A DNA stretch of 64,000 nucleotides from Brasilonema sennae CENA114. Its GTDB lineage: Bacteria; Cyanobacteriota; Cyanobacteriia; Cyanobacteriales; Nostocaceae. Both the position numbers and the translations under genes were made by a program. The notes under the pieces were generated by a model, which was not told the DNA's origin, did not search any database, and saw only the letters and a list, made by a program, of their open reading frames with translations. Shown here one piece after another: positions 52,748 through 61,071 of the stretch. The stretch is from the NCBI RefSeq assembly GCF_006968745.1, contig NZ_CP030118.1:3608674-3672673 (forward strand), in the 5' to 3' direction. How positions within the stretch are numbered: the stretch's first letter is position 1; the number at the start of each line of letters is the position of its first letter.

Positions 52748-53656
52748 TCATCTCCACTCGCCCTGCAAAGTGAACGCCGCCCAATATGAAGGTTTATTCC
52801 ATTTCGAGTCTTGCAACAGCTTCAGTTGTGCGGCACGTAGAGCAGCACTAGGTGACTTTCCTTGCTGTAAGATTTGCTTATAAAATTCCTGCATCAATTG
52901 TGATGTGCCCTCGTCATCAACTTTCCACAGAGACACAGCCACCCTTTCACTTACTGCATATATCAAGCCTCTTGTCAACCCCACTAATCCTTCACCATTG
53001 ACATCCTTGCCCAATCAGGTTTCGCAGGCACTCAGTACGACTAAATCAGCGGAAAAATGGAGGTTGAAGATATCACCCAACTGCAGATAACCTTGAATCG
53101 GTTTACCAGCTTTGTCTACAAGCGAGAGAATAATTCCTGACAATTCTGGGTTGTTGGGATCTGCAAAGCCGTGGGTAGCAAAATGCAGGAACCGATATTG
53201 CGAGAGTTGTTTGTTAGTTGCCCAATTGTAGTTAGCGTCAAAATCAAAAGCTTGCAGGTGATTTGATGTTGGTACAAGTTTCAGTATTGCCTTCGCTTCT
53301 TCTGCTGTAGCTGGAAGTCGGTTCAAGGCGTTGCGGTTGAAATTTCTTGCTACTTGCTTAAGGGCAGACTCTTGTAGTTGACTCCTCAAATCCAGTTCAG
53401 GACCGAGTCCCTTTGGTTTGCCAGTCAGGCGATCGTCATCTGCGGCGAATACGGGATCTGCTAAGATGGCGAGGGTTTTGGGTGTGGCTTTGCGTCCTTT
53501 GAGTTCAAGTCTATGAAAGGCAATAGTTGATGCTGAAGGTAGATTGACTATTTCATGGTTGACGATTAAAGGTTGATAATTGGAAGAAGCAGGTGATTTT
53601 CCTGATTCAGTTAATGCGGCAAAGGGAATCGATTGCAAAGGTATTTAGGCATTTGC
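52748..53656 (-). pseudogene. CHAT peptidase gene, truncated and stopped
   Basis: The DNA encodes the C-terminal half of a CHAT protein. After IPLQSIPFAALTESGKSP the domain continues through HFATHGFADP (catalytic His) and LVVLSACET (catalytic Cys), where a TGA at 53015-53017 interrupts it. The same frame resumes as LGKDVNGEGLVGLTRG and SERVAVSLWKVDDEGTSQLM to a normal end at 52748; relatives have Gly (GGA) at the stop position. Upstream of 53640 only VFRANA and a stop are readable, so the TPR half is lost. It therefore has both a 5' deletion and a nonsense mutation. mltA lies directly upstream on the same strand. Confidence 0.85.
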
Positions 53657-53678
53657 CCTGAATACTTTGAGGACTAAA

Positions 53679-54905
53679 TTAATCTTTCAATAGGAGATAA
53701 TATAGCTCACCTTTATTAACAATAGAACCAGCGCGCTCGCCAGCTTGTTTGCCAACACCGATATAGTAATCAACTCTACCCGGAGTTTTGATTGCACCTC
53801 CTGTATCTTGGTCGAGAACGTAACGACTGACAAGACGCTGTTCAATTTTCCCTTGATTGATGAAAGGGAAGGGAGCGCGAATAATAGCTAATGCACCGGG
53901 AGGCATTAAGGATTTATCTGTGGCAATTGACCTTTCGGGGGTGACTGGAACGTTAAGAATGCCAATAGTTGGGGCGTTTTTTGTATCTTTAAAGAAGATA
54001 AATCTGGGGTTACGAGGTAAGTAAATATTTTGGCTGGCGGGATTTTTTTCTAAATAGTTAATAACCTTTTCTAAAGTAATTCCTTCTTTATCTAATTTCC
54101 CATCTTTAATTAATTCCTTACCTAAACTAACATAATCATGTTCGGTATTTCCAGCATAGTTAATTGTGGTTTTAGTTCCATCTGCAAATTGTAAAACGGC
54201 AGAACCTTGAACTTGGGCAATAAAAGCATCTAACCGCGATTTTAACCAAAATAATTCCAAACCTTTGAGCTTACCCTTATCAGCTTGTAAAGCGTCTGAC
54301 CCTTCTAATTCTAAACGGGTGGGATGTGGTTTACTCCAGGTGGAAAAATCCTCAGGTAAGCGGTAGATAGGATAACGATATTCGGCGGTTGGCTTGCGAC
54401 TTGCCTGGTAAATGGGTTTGTAATAACCTGTGAAAACAATAGTTCCTTGGTTATCGGTACCAATAGATTTGTAAAAGACAAATTCTTTGTTGACACTGGC
54501 TTGTAATTCTTGGGAATTTTGGGAATTACTGACTAATTCTCGAAATCTTTTCAGGCTTTTTTCTACTCTTTTATTGGTAATTTCGGGAGGAGTATAGTTC
54601 TCATAAGCTGTTTTGGCTTCTGAAGTTTTTAGATAATTTAAACTATTGTCAATGGCTTGAATTAAATTTTGTTTATCTCTAGGGTTGCCCCAGATTTGAT
54701 TATCGAGAAAATAATTTTTATCTGGTGGTAATGATGTTTGTAGAGATAGAGGTTTCGCTGTAGGGATTGCTGGGGTTTCTGTGGCTTTTGGTGTTTGATT
54801 GTTTGGAATGATTGGTTGTGGCTGGTTACAAGCTAATAAGGGTAAACAGTAAAGAGAAATTGTCAGAATCAATCTTGCTAATTTATTTTTCTGCTGAAAT
54901 TGCAT
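53679..54905 (-). CDS. mltA: membrane-bound lytic murein transglycosylase A
   Basis: Cuts peptidoglycan glycan strands with formation of 1,6-anhydromuramic acid. The 408-residue product has a signal sequence with lipobox LLAC (Cys26), a Pro/Thr-rich linker, the MltA domain (FTGYYKPIYQASRKPTAEYR, then YPIYRLP) and the C-terminal 3D domain with three aspartates (YVLDQDTGGAIKTPGRVDYY). The catalytic Asp region is intact. It stands alone upstream of the CHAT remnant. Confidence 0.92.
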   Translation of the reverse strand: MQFQQKNKLARLILTISLYCLPLLACNQPQPIIPNNQTPKATETPAIPTAKPLSLQTSLPPDKNYFLDNQIWGNPRDKQNLIQAIDNSLNYLKTSEAKTAYENYTPPEITNKRVEKSLKRFRELVSNSQNSQELQASVNKEFVFYKSIGTDNQGTIVFTGYYKPIYQASRKPTAEYRYPIYRLPEDFSTWSKPHPTRLELEGSDALQADKGKLKGLELFWLKSRLDAFIAQVQGSAVLQFADGTKTTINYAGNTEHDYVSLGKELIKDGKLDKEGITLEKVINYLEKNPASQNIYLPRNPRFIFFKDTKNAPTIGILNVPVTPERSIATDKSLMPPGALAIIRAPFPFINQGKIEQRLVSRYVLDQDTGGAIKTPGRVDYYIGVGKQAGERAGSIVNKGELYYLLLKD

Positions 54906-55234
54906 AGTTTGATAATTTTTAGGAAATTAACATTCTATACTTCTCCCAGCTACATCAATATAAGTGTGTAGATTTATTACATATATTTTGATTCTTACGT
55001 AATTAAATTAGTGCTTTCTTTACTTTACAAGGTGTCCCCGGACTACAGGTATCTCGGCAGACCCCCCTTATGGTTTACATACAAGAATCTTTCTTTTCTC
55101 TCTCGGAATAAAAGAAACAATACGAATCTTTCGTTTCAAAACTTAACCCCCTTGGGATACACCCGTGGGGGTTAATAAAAAGTAACTCGTTATTGAAAAG
55201 CTATTTTTTAGCGATCATACGATAGTAATGATGC
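54906..55234. other. intergenic region with hairpin
   Basis: 329 bp between mltA and the S41 peptidase gene (both minus strand). TTAACCCCC (55143-55151) pairs with GGGGGTTAA (55167-55175), a stable hairpin that may end transcription of the S41 gene. The rest is A+T-rich and should hold the mltA promoter. Confidence 0.5.
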
Positions 55235-56329
55235 TCAATCTTGCTCTAAAGTTGCGATCACCCTTTGGGTGGCTCCCTGCTGGAGCATCGCCTGCTGCAA
55301 TTCACTAATAAATTCAGGTTCAGTTGTTTTAGTTAGCAGTTCCTTCAGTGCTGCCAAGTGAGCCATTTTCAAGGCTTGTTCTCCCGGAACTTTGATATCG
55401 GGTTCCACACCTGTTCCTTCCCAATTTCTTTGTGTGATTGGATTGACGGAGCGACCTGTGGGAATAAATACATCAAAATGATCGCTTAGAAGCAGAAAGT
55501 CACCGGGGTGCGCTCCTCCACCTGTTACTTCACCAACGATGGTGGCGCGTTTGAGTTGCTTTAAATTATTAGCAAATTCTTCTGCGGCTGAAAAACTAAA
55601 GGAACTGGTCAACACATAAACATCTTTATCGAGATATCTTTGTCCAGGAACATAGGGCAGTGTCCAGTACTGTTGAACCCGCTCATAATAGACTCCGTTC
55701 GCATCTTGTTCTCGCCAGTGTAAATTATTGAGATGCACAAGTTGATGATCGAATAAATAGGTTGAAATCAGGGCAACTGTATCGGGTGAACCACCGCCAT
55801 TCTGTCGTAAATCGATGATTAAAGCTTCGGTGTTACTCAAAAAATTCATAGCTGCGATCGCCGTTTCTCCAGACAGTTCTGGTGGGACAAATGCCCGCAA
55901 ATCAAGATAGCCAATATTGCCTGCTAACCGTTCAACTTTATAAAACCCAAAATTTTGCCATCTGGCATAGCGGCGTTTTCTTTGTTGCTCCTCTGGTGCT
56001 GTTGGCTTTCCTTGCTCATTAAGCGAAGGCAATGGTTTATAGCTGTAAAACACTTGCAGATGCCGATCAGAGCTAATTGTTTGCATTTGTTGAGTCAAAA
56101 CTTCTGCTAATTTGATCGCGCTTGTGATGTCAGCATAATTTCCATTTTGCAAGTGAGTCCTGAACTGGGATTTCATTCTTTGAGCCACTTCTGGGAAAAT
56201 ATATTTATCCAGAAATGAAATCAGAGTTTCGATAATCTGCACTCCTACTTTGGGGTCAATTGCCAAATCCGGTTGAGCCAAATCCGGTTTTTGAGAAAAA
56301 AGTTGTTCTAAAGGCATGAAGATAGACAT
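55235..56329 (-). CDS. S41-family serine peptidase (C-terminal processing protease-like)
   Basis: A 364-residue cytoplasmic-looking peptidase (no signal peptide, no PDZ domain) with the S41/IRBP-type catalytic core: IGYLDLRAFVPPE, ALIIDLRQNGGGSPDTVALI, the catalytic Ser in VLTSSFSFSAAEEFANNLKQ and the GEVTGGGAHPGD loop. The catalytic Lys of CtpA is not obvious; relatives of the IRBP type use another arrangement. The frame opens at a TTG (56362), but ATG 56329 (MSIFMPLEQLFSQK) is a more likely start. Substrates are unknown. Confidence 0.82.
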   Translation of the reverse strand: MSIFMPLEQLFSQKPDLAQPDLAIDPKVGVQIIETLISFLDKYIFPEVAQRMKSQFRTHLQNGNYADITSAIKLAEVLTQQMQTISSDRHLQVFYSYKPLPSLNEQGKPTAPEEQQRKRRYARWQNFGFYKVERLAGNIGYLDLRAFVPPELSGETAIAAMNFLSNTEALIIDLRQNGGGSPDTVALISTYLFDHQLVHLNNLHWREQDANGVYYERVQQYWTLPYVPGQRYLDKDVYVLTSSFSFSAAEEFANNLKQLKRATIVGEVTGGGAHPGDFLLLSDHFDVFIPTGRSVNPITQRNWEGTGVEPDIKVPGEQALKMAHLAALKELLTKTTEPEFISELQQAMLQQGATQRVIATLEQD

Positions 56330-56420
56330 GGATTGAGTGTGTTCAAGATTAGGGACTTCCAAGCAATAAAATCACCCAAACAAGAATGATAATCACTCTT
56401 GTTTGGGGGTAAGTAGTAAA

Positions 56421-56899
56421 TAGGACTTACGCATTGACAAATACTCTCAATTGTGTGATCAAATCAAGGTAGAACCAATCCACATTTCATCTGTTAAAAA
56501 GAGAAAGGATAAAAGTTCCCAAAAAGTCGCTCTTCGTAAGGTTTTGAAAAACGACCATATTGACCGATGCTACCAGTTGTTGACCGAGCGCTGTTCAGGA
56601 TACCTCTAAAAAACACGAGAGTGCGAGCGCTCGGCCACCCTTCGGGTTCGCAGTCGCTACAACGGGGGGAACCCGTAAGGGTTTAAGTTGCCCAAGCAAT
56701 CAAAACACACATATTTTGTGCGATTCAAGCATTTGTTGGTTTAGAAAAAATGCGCTCTCAAAATATAATTTCTAATTGGTATGGATTGCAACGAAATTTA
56801 TTCACTTTAGTCTTGCGTGATTATATTGTAGAAAATCTTACCAATACTTGTGCTGCTTAGCATTCATGAATAGGATTTTTTGTCAATGCGTAAGTCCTA
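56421..56899 (+). mobile_element. internally deleted insertion sequence, TAGGACTTACGCA ends
   Basis: Inverted ends TAGGACTTACGCATTGACAA (56421-56440) and TTGTCAATGCGTAAGTCCTA (56880-56899) bound a 479-bp element. The last 53 codons of a transposase remain (from about 56699: IKTHILCAIQAFVGLEKM then RSQNIISNWYGLQRNLFTL), stop at 56858-56860. A second transposase-like piece with frame EPIHISSVKKRKDKSSQKVA lies at 56470-56610. The middle is replaced by palindromic repeats (CGCTCGGCCACCCTTCGGG). It cannot move by itself. Confidence 0.8.
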
Positions 56900-57300
56900 A
56901 TTATTTAGTTATCTTCAAATAAATTCTGCAAAACTTATTGTTATTTTATGGGTAATGTCACTTAAATTTATTTTGGTTTCGTTTTTTGCAACCAATGGAG
57001 AGAGTAGGGGATTTTCTGGAAGGTTGATCTCTGGTTCCCATGCTCCGCGTGGGAATGCCAAAAAGGAGGCTCTGCCTCTCAATTATATTGATGCAAGAGC
57101 CAGGGAACGAGAAAAAGTCGGATTTTCTGGAAGGGATAGGACACGCTCCGCGATGCTGCCTTTGGAAGCCGCTCTTTAGGCGATAAGCGTTTGCGTAGCG
57201 CGCCCTATGCCTGCGGCACGGCTACGCCTATCGGCGCTAGCTTGCTGCCAAAGGCAGATCGCAGCATTCACCTCTACTGGCTGGTAACTCGTCTACGCAT
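56900..57300. repeat. patch of palindromic repeats upstream of toxin-antitoxin pair
   Basis: The stretch carries several hairpin repeats: CCCATGCTCCGCGTGGG (57037-57053), GAGGCTCTGCCTC (57066-57078), and a wider pair CTGCCTTTGG (57156-57165) with CCAAAGGCAG (57248-57257) that encloses a block of GTAGCG-type palindromes. No real gene is present; frames over it are repeat translations. Confidence 0.6.
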
Positions 57301-57310
57301 CTGTTAAAAT

Positions 57311-57338
57311 ATAGTCAAAATGTCTCAAATAGTCAAAA
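57311..57338 (+). promoter_or_regulatory. direct repeat, probable antitoxin operator
   Basis: ATAGTCAAAA occurs twice (57311-57320 and 57329-57338), 18 bp centre to centre, 12 bases before the antitoxin start codon. Phd/YefM antitoxins bind repeats overlapping their own promoter, so this is a natural operator candidate. Confidence 0.5.
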
Positions 57339-57350
57339 ACAAATTTTATT

Positions 57351-57620
57351 ATGCACATCTACACTCTCACAGATGCTCGCAACAAACATGGTGAAGTTTT
57401 TGACAAGGCGACTGTTGAACCAGTTTTACTAACAAAGCAATCACGACCTAGCCATGTCATTATGTCGGCAGAAAGCTACGATCAATTGATTAATCGACTG
57501 ACAGAATTGGAGGATATGCTTTTAGGTCAAGCTGCCAAAACTGCTCTTAGTCAATCAAAAATGGTTGGTACAGAGACTTTTACATCTGCACTGGAGCGTT
57601 TAGTAGATGGCGAGACTTGA
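57351..57620 (+). CDS. Phd/YefM-type antitoxin
   Basis: An 89-residue type II antitoxin. The N-terminal DNA-binding part (YTLTDARNKHGEVFDKATVE, then PVLLTKQSRPSHVIMSAESY) is a clear Phd/YefM match; the C-terminal tail is the toxin-neutralising part. It overlaps the toxin start by 14 bases (57607-57620), so expression is coupled. The ATG at 57351 follows the probable operator. Confidence 0.9.
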   Translation: MHIYTLTDARNKHGEVFDKATVEPVLLTKQSRPSHVIMSAESYDQLINRLTELEDMLLGQAAKTALSQSKMVGTETFTSALERLVDGET

Positions 57621-57888
57621 TGGCTTAGCAACTGTTCTTGATTTTCTCAATGGTTTGCAGCCTAAAATCGCCGCTCAAATTGCTAAAAAAGTCTTAGCTT
57701 TGAATGTAGATCCAATACCTGTTGATAGTCAAGCGTTATCTGGCTACGAGGGTTATTATCGAGTCGATAGTGGTGAGTATCGGATTGTTTACAGGTTTTT
57801 TCCAGAGCAGGATTTAGTTGAAATCATTTTAGTAGGCAAGCGTAATGATGATGATGTGTACAAACGATTAAAGCGTTTATTAGGGTGA
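57607..57888 (+). CDS. RelE/ParE-superfamily toxin
   Basis: A 93-residue RelE/ParE-fold toxin paired with the antitoxin just before it. The core VDSQALSGYEGYYRVDSGEY then RIVYRFFPEQDLVEIILVGK shows the usual pattern (basic, Tyr-rich, G-x-Y-R-V ... Y-R-I-V-Y), and the C-terminus KRNDDDVYKRLKRLLG is typical. Whether it cuts mRNA (RelE) or poisons gyrase (ParE) cannot be told. The start overlaps the antitoxin stop. Confidence 0.88.
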   Translation: MARLDGLATVLDFLNGLQPKIAAQIAKKVLALNVDPIPVDSQALSGYEGYYRVDSGEYRIVYRFFPEQDLVEIILVGKRNDDDVYKRLKRLLG

Positions 57889-57942
57889 CTTAATTCGTCT
57901 TTTTAAATTACAAAGTAGTATTTATTTGTGATGCGAAAATTT

Positions 57943-57967
57943 CCCCTCCCCTTGCCAAGGGGAGGGG
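57943..57967. repeat. CCCCTCCCCTT hairpin repeat
   Basis: CCCCTCCCCTT (57943-57953) pairs perfectly with AAGGGGAGGGG (57957-57967) over a three-base loop. A common cyanobacterial intergenic repeat, here between the toxin gene and gatD (convergent), perhaps ending both transcripts. Confidence 0.6.
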
Positions 57968-58051
57968 ACTAAGGGGTGAGGTAAAACCAACGTGGAATGT
58001 CATGAGTGGTGCATTATGCATACGCTAACGCACCCTACGATTGACTCAAAT

Positions 58052-58870
58052 TCAAACTTTCGCAGCCGTAACGGTTGGAATACTAACCTTCAACCGCTTA
58101 AACATAGCTTCTCGCGCTTGCAAGGCTAAGGTATTATCCATGTGTGGCAAAGTGATCGGCTGTTGATATTTCAACCGCAACGCTGTTTGAATCAGCCAGT
58201 CAGCGACAAAGGGGTTCTTTGGTAACAGGGGACCGTGAGAATATGTCGCGATCGCATTCTGATAAAATGCTCCTTCTGTCCCATCCTCGCCATTGTTACC
58301 TAAACCGTGCACCACGCGTCCGAGTGCTTCCACTTTTCCTAGCTTGGTGCGTCCGCCATGATTTTCAAAACCAATCAAATACGGTTTGCTACCTGTCATC
58401 TCTTCCAAGTCCCGCGCCAGACGAGTTGCTGTCACTTCTATGACCAAATTCCCAATACAGCGGCGGACATTTTCCCCTGGATGCACGGACACCAGATCTA
58501 ATATGCCTAAACCTTGAATACGCTGTCCAAAACCTGGTTCATAATAATGTCCCAACAACTGAGGTGAACCACAGGTAAACACACCTGGAGTCCCATTTTC
58601 AATTTTTTCGCGCATTGCTTCTGCTTTAGCACCTTGCAAATCGCGCATGACAATTTCTTGCTGACGATCTTGTGCACCACCACCAACAATCACATCTACT
58701 GAACGAATATCAGCTGCTGTCGCGCTTTGATCTAATGGTAAAACTTTGACACTGTATCCCCGCCATTGACTTCGCCGTTCTATACAGATGACATTACCCC
58801 TGTCACCGTACGTACTCATCAGCTTTGGATACAGCCAACCAATTGTTAATTCATACTGTTGATAACTCAT
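58052..58870 (-). CDS. gatD: lipid II isoglutaminyl synthase, glutaminase subunit GatD
   Basis: Class I glutamine amidotransferase that supplies ammonia to MurT for D-glutamate amidation in peptidoglycan. The 272-residue product begins LTIGWLYPKLMSTYGDRGNV, a GatD/CobQ-type start; the catalytic Cys100 lies in GVFTCGSPQLLG and His212 in TYSHGPLLPKNP. GFENHGGRTKLG is also typical of GatD. Its partner MurT is encoded 33 kb away in the window. The start ATG at 58870 is normal. Confidence 0.92.
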   Translation of the reverse strand: MSYQQYELTIGWLYPKLMSTYGDRGNVICIERRSQWRGYSVKVLPLDQSATAADIRSVDVIVGGGAQDRQQEIVMRDLQGAKAEAMREKIENGTPGVFTCGSPQLLGHYYEPGFGQRIQGLGILDLVSVHPGENVRRCIGNLVIEVTATRLARDLEEMTGSKPYLIGFENHGGRTKLGKVEALGRVVHGLGNNGEDGTEGAFYQNAIATYSHGPLLPKNPFVADWLIQTALRLKYQQPITLPHMDNTLALQAREAMFKRLKVSIPTVTAAKV

Positions 58871-59187
58871 AATTTCTAACTATTTGCAGCGTCTCTACAA
58901 TTCATAACTTTTCCCTACTACAGTCGGAAAATCCGGTGCATATAAAAATCTGGTTTAGTGAGGGAACAGGGAACACTTCGACCCTGAGTCCTGAGCCTGC
59001 GGCACGGCTTTACGACAAAGCTCAGGGCAGCGCAAGCTCAGTGCATCGCCGGGAATAAGGAATAGGGAATCGAGAACAGTAAATATAGCAATCCTATTTG
59101 ATTTGTGACAATTGCGCATCCTCCGGTCTGTTCGCGTAGCGTGCTCCTTCGGAAATAGCACAGAATACGTTGCTGCGCAACTGTTCC
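58871..59187. other. repeat patch upstream of gatD
   Basis: Non-coding. AATCCGGTGCATATAAAAAT and GTGAGGGAACAGGGAACAC near 58930-58970 resemble the TATAGGA-end repeat family; 58990-59050 has inverted strings (CTGAGCCTGCGGCAC, AAAGCTCAGGGC). 58918-58955 read on the minus strand (PDFYMHRIFRL) resembles the last residues of a DinB protein and might be a tiny remnant. No gene. Confidence 0.4.
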
Positions 59188-59335
59188 TCGGGGGTTTTTA
59201 GCCTATCTCTTATAAAGTCATGATTTCGGAATCTTAAGCAAGCAGTTGACCTTGGGAACATCCAAGAGTAAAGATAATAAGGATTAGACCTCTTGCCGAA
59301 GTCCGAGGCGACTTTGATGTTGCCATACCCCTGTT
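59188..59335 (+). ncRNA. candidate rod-shaped structured RNA (6S-like)
   Basis: Five nested helices can be drawn: GGGGT (59191-59195) with ACCCC (59327-59331); AAAGTC (59214-59219) with GACTTT (59310-59315); TTCGG (59225-59229) with CCGAA (59296-59300); AATCTTA (59230-59236) with TAAGGATT (59278-59285, one bulge); CTTGG (59251-59255) with CCAAG (59262-59266). The order gives one long rod with internal loops, like 6S RNA. A terminator follows at 59395. No protein frame fits. Strand is chosen from the terminator. The identity is unproven. Confidence 0.4.
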
Positions 59336-59394
59336 TATCTCTTTCTTGATTGGAAGGACAAGCAGGCAAGGACTATAGCTAATCATTGAATAAT

Positions 59395-59421
59395 AAAGCC
59401 TGCAAGGGCAGGCTTTGTTTG
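59395..59421 (+). terminator. Rho-independent terminator
   Basis: AAAGCCTGC (59395-59403) pairs perfectly with GCAGGCTTT (59408-59416) over a four-base loop, followed by GTTTGTC. No protein gene lies upstream on this strand, which supports a transcribed RNA in 59188-59390. Confidence 0.75.
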
Positions 59422-59547
59422 TCTAGTAGCTACAGAGGCGTAAATGTGGCGTGTCTGGTGCAAACTAACTACCAACAGCAATAAAATGTGCAAGCAGTCT
59501 ACTTTTCAAAAAAGCAAGTTCAGTGAGGGATGGCTGTGGAGACACTT

Positions 59548-59799
59548 ATGGAACAAAAACTAAGTGTAAATACTAATATGAAAATTGGCGATCGCGTCCG
59601 CGTTAAAGAATCCGTCATAGTCTACCATCATAATGAGCATCGCGGTCAACCTTTTGACATCAAAGGCACAGAAGGTGAAGTGATAAGTATAATTAATCAA
59701 TGGCAAGGTAGACCTGTCAGTGCTAATTTACCGATTTATGTCCAATTTAGTAAAAAATTTAAGGCTCACTTGCGTGAAGCAGAGTTAGAAGTTATCTAA
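59548..59799 (+). CDS. ftrV: ferredoxin-thioredoxin reductase variable chain
   Basis: The small beta-barrel subunit of ferredoxin-thioredoxin reductase, which links photosynthetic electron flow to thioredoxin. The product (83 residues from ATG 59548; an ATG at 59530 is also possible) contains MKIGDRVRVKESVIVYHHNE then HRGQPFDIKGTEGEVISI and a C-terminal KAHLREAELEVI, a close match to known FtrV. GGAG six bases before 59548 favours that start. The catalytic chain gene ftrC is not in the window. Confidence 0.93.
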   Translation: MEQKLSVNTNMKIGDRVRVKESVIVYHHNEHRGQPFDIKGTEGEVISIINQWQGRPVSANLPIYVQFSKKFKAHLREAELEVI

Positions 59800-59852
59800 C
59801 TTATTTGTGGTCAACGACTGCATTTAGTGAGTATCATTTTTGAAAATAAGTA

Positions 59853-59872
59853 GCCTCCTTTTGGCAGGAGGC
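59853..59872. terminator. hairpin between ftrV and next gene
   Basis: GCCTCCT (59853-59859) pairs with AGGAGGC (59866-59872) over a six-base loop, in the gap between convergent genes. Flanking T-rich stretches on both strands fit a bidirectional terminator. Confidence 0.55.
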
Positions 59873-59942
59873 CATACTTTACTATATCTAATGACTCTTA
59901 CATTATTCCCAAAGGAAGAACTAGTGAAACGTTAGAATACGC

Positions 59943-60167
59943 CTACCGAGTTTTACGAAACCACCGCATGATATTTAGCTCGCCCCGCATTTTTTCTAAA
60001 TCTTGACGATTGCGCTCTGCTGTAATATAATAACGTTCACAATATTGCTTGAACTCTGAGCGCGTCTGAACTTCTGTGTAAAACTGATGAGTTGTTTGGT
60101 ATGCAGAAAATGTATCCTCAACTTCGGATTGAGGAGAAGGTATGATTTGCGATAACTCTTGAGACAT
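59943..60167 (-). CDS. small conserved hypothetical protein, 74 residues
   Basis: A polar 74-residue protein with an N-terminal flexible part (SQELSQIIPSPQSEVEDTFS) and a charged helical part (QYCERYYITAERNRQDLEKM then RGELNIMRWFRKTR). No signal peptide or membrane span. I do not recognise a family; the composition and Trp/Arg-rich end suggest a real protein. The ATG at 60167 is clear. It precedes no operon partner; the YdcF gene is divergent in order but on the same strand 71 bp upstream. Confidence 0.65.
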   Translation of the reverse strand: MSQELSQIIPSPQSEVEDTFSAYQTTHQFYTEVQTRSEFKQYCERYYITAERNRQDLEKMRGELNIMRWFRKTR

Positions 60168-60238
60168 ACTGACTAATTTAAGTTAGAAGTTAAAAGTTGA
60201 AAGTCGAACTTATTTTACAAATCTTTATTTATTATGAC

Positions 60239-61030
60239 TTACAGCCATCCCCGCAAGCGATAAGCGAGAATACCAACGTATTCTTTCAAAGCTGACGTAA
60301 ACATGTGTAAATTATCAACATCAGGTAACACATTTAGCAACGCTGCTTTTGGGGTGCTAGTTAGTTCTTGCAAATCACTGCGACTAACGAGAAAGTCAGT
60401 AGGCGTTGGAATAACATCAATACCTTGATGTTGGAAGATAAGAAGCGATCGCGGCATATGAATTGCGGAAGTAACTAGCAAAACACGGCGAATTCCACGA
60501 GATTTGAGAATTTTATTGACATTCACCGCATTTTGGTAAGTATTGAGGGAATCGGGTTCCTGTACAATAGCTTCTTTTGGGATACCAATAGCAGTGAGAA
60601 TACTAGCCATATCCGCTGACTCTGATGAACCGCCTCCCTTCCATTCAATGCGACCACCACTCAAAATGATTATAGGGGCTTTTTTCTGGCGGTAGAGTTG
60701 AGCAGCGTAAATGACGCGATCGCCTGCTTCATTTAAATCTACCGATGGTCGTGGTGGCAAAGCTGATTTAGTCGCACCACCCAAAACTACGATAGCTTCT
60801 GCCGTTGGTATTTCAGTCAGTGGAAGATGTTGCCATTCTAAAGACTGGACAAGTAATCGAGAAACCCAGCCATTACTAGTAAGTAGCAATAGCATCAGCG
60901 CGAATGCAATTGCAAGTGCTGCTGTGCGTGGTCGTTTCCATAACATAAAAAATGCTACCAATAAGCACAAGCAAGCGAGTCCCAGAGGATAAAAAAATAA
61001 TGGTAGCAATTTAGAGAGATATAAAAACAT
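60239..61030 (-). CDS. YdcF-family membrane protein (DUF218; ElyC/SanA group)
   Basis: A 263-residue protein with two N-terminal membrane helices (about 4-50) and a periplasmic DUF218 domain: EAIVVLGGATKSALP, IILSGGRIEWKGGGSSESA and VLLVTSAIHMPRSLLIFQHQ carry the family signature (VLGGG, SGG, T-x-x-H-M-x-R-A/S). ElyC and SanA relatives affect envelope and lipid-carrier homeostasis. It is one of several cell-wall genes in this part of the window. Confidence 0.88.
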   Translation of the reverse strand: MFLYLSKLLPLFFYPLGLACLCLLVAFFMLWKRPRTAALAIAFALMLLLLTSNGWVSRLLVQSLEWQHLPLTEIPTAEAIVVLGGATKSALPPRPSVDLNEAGDRVIYAAQLYRQKKAPIIILSGGRIEWKGGGSSESADMASILTAIGIPKEAIVQEPDSLNTYQNAVNVNKILKSRGIRRVLLVTSAIHMPRSLLIFQHQGIDVIPTPTDFLVSRSDLQELTSTPKAALLNVLPDVDNLHMFTSALKEYVGILAYRLRGWL

Positions 61031-61071
61031 TTGCCAAATGTCTCAATAGAACTATGAGTTTTTAATTAATT

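Noticed and set aside
56955..57179. 74-codon frame SGSHAPRGNAKKEALPLNYI
   Set aside because: It translates palindromic repeats (CCCATGCTCCGCGTGGG and others); no independent support.
59094..59369. 91-codon minus-strand frame over the candidate RNA
   Set aside because: Composition is not protein-like, it overlaps complementary RNA helices and repeat DNA, and there is no ribosome binding site.
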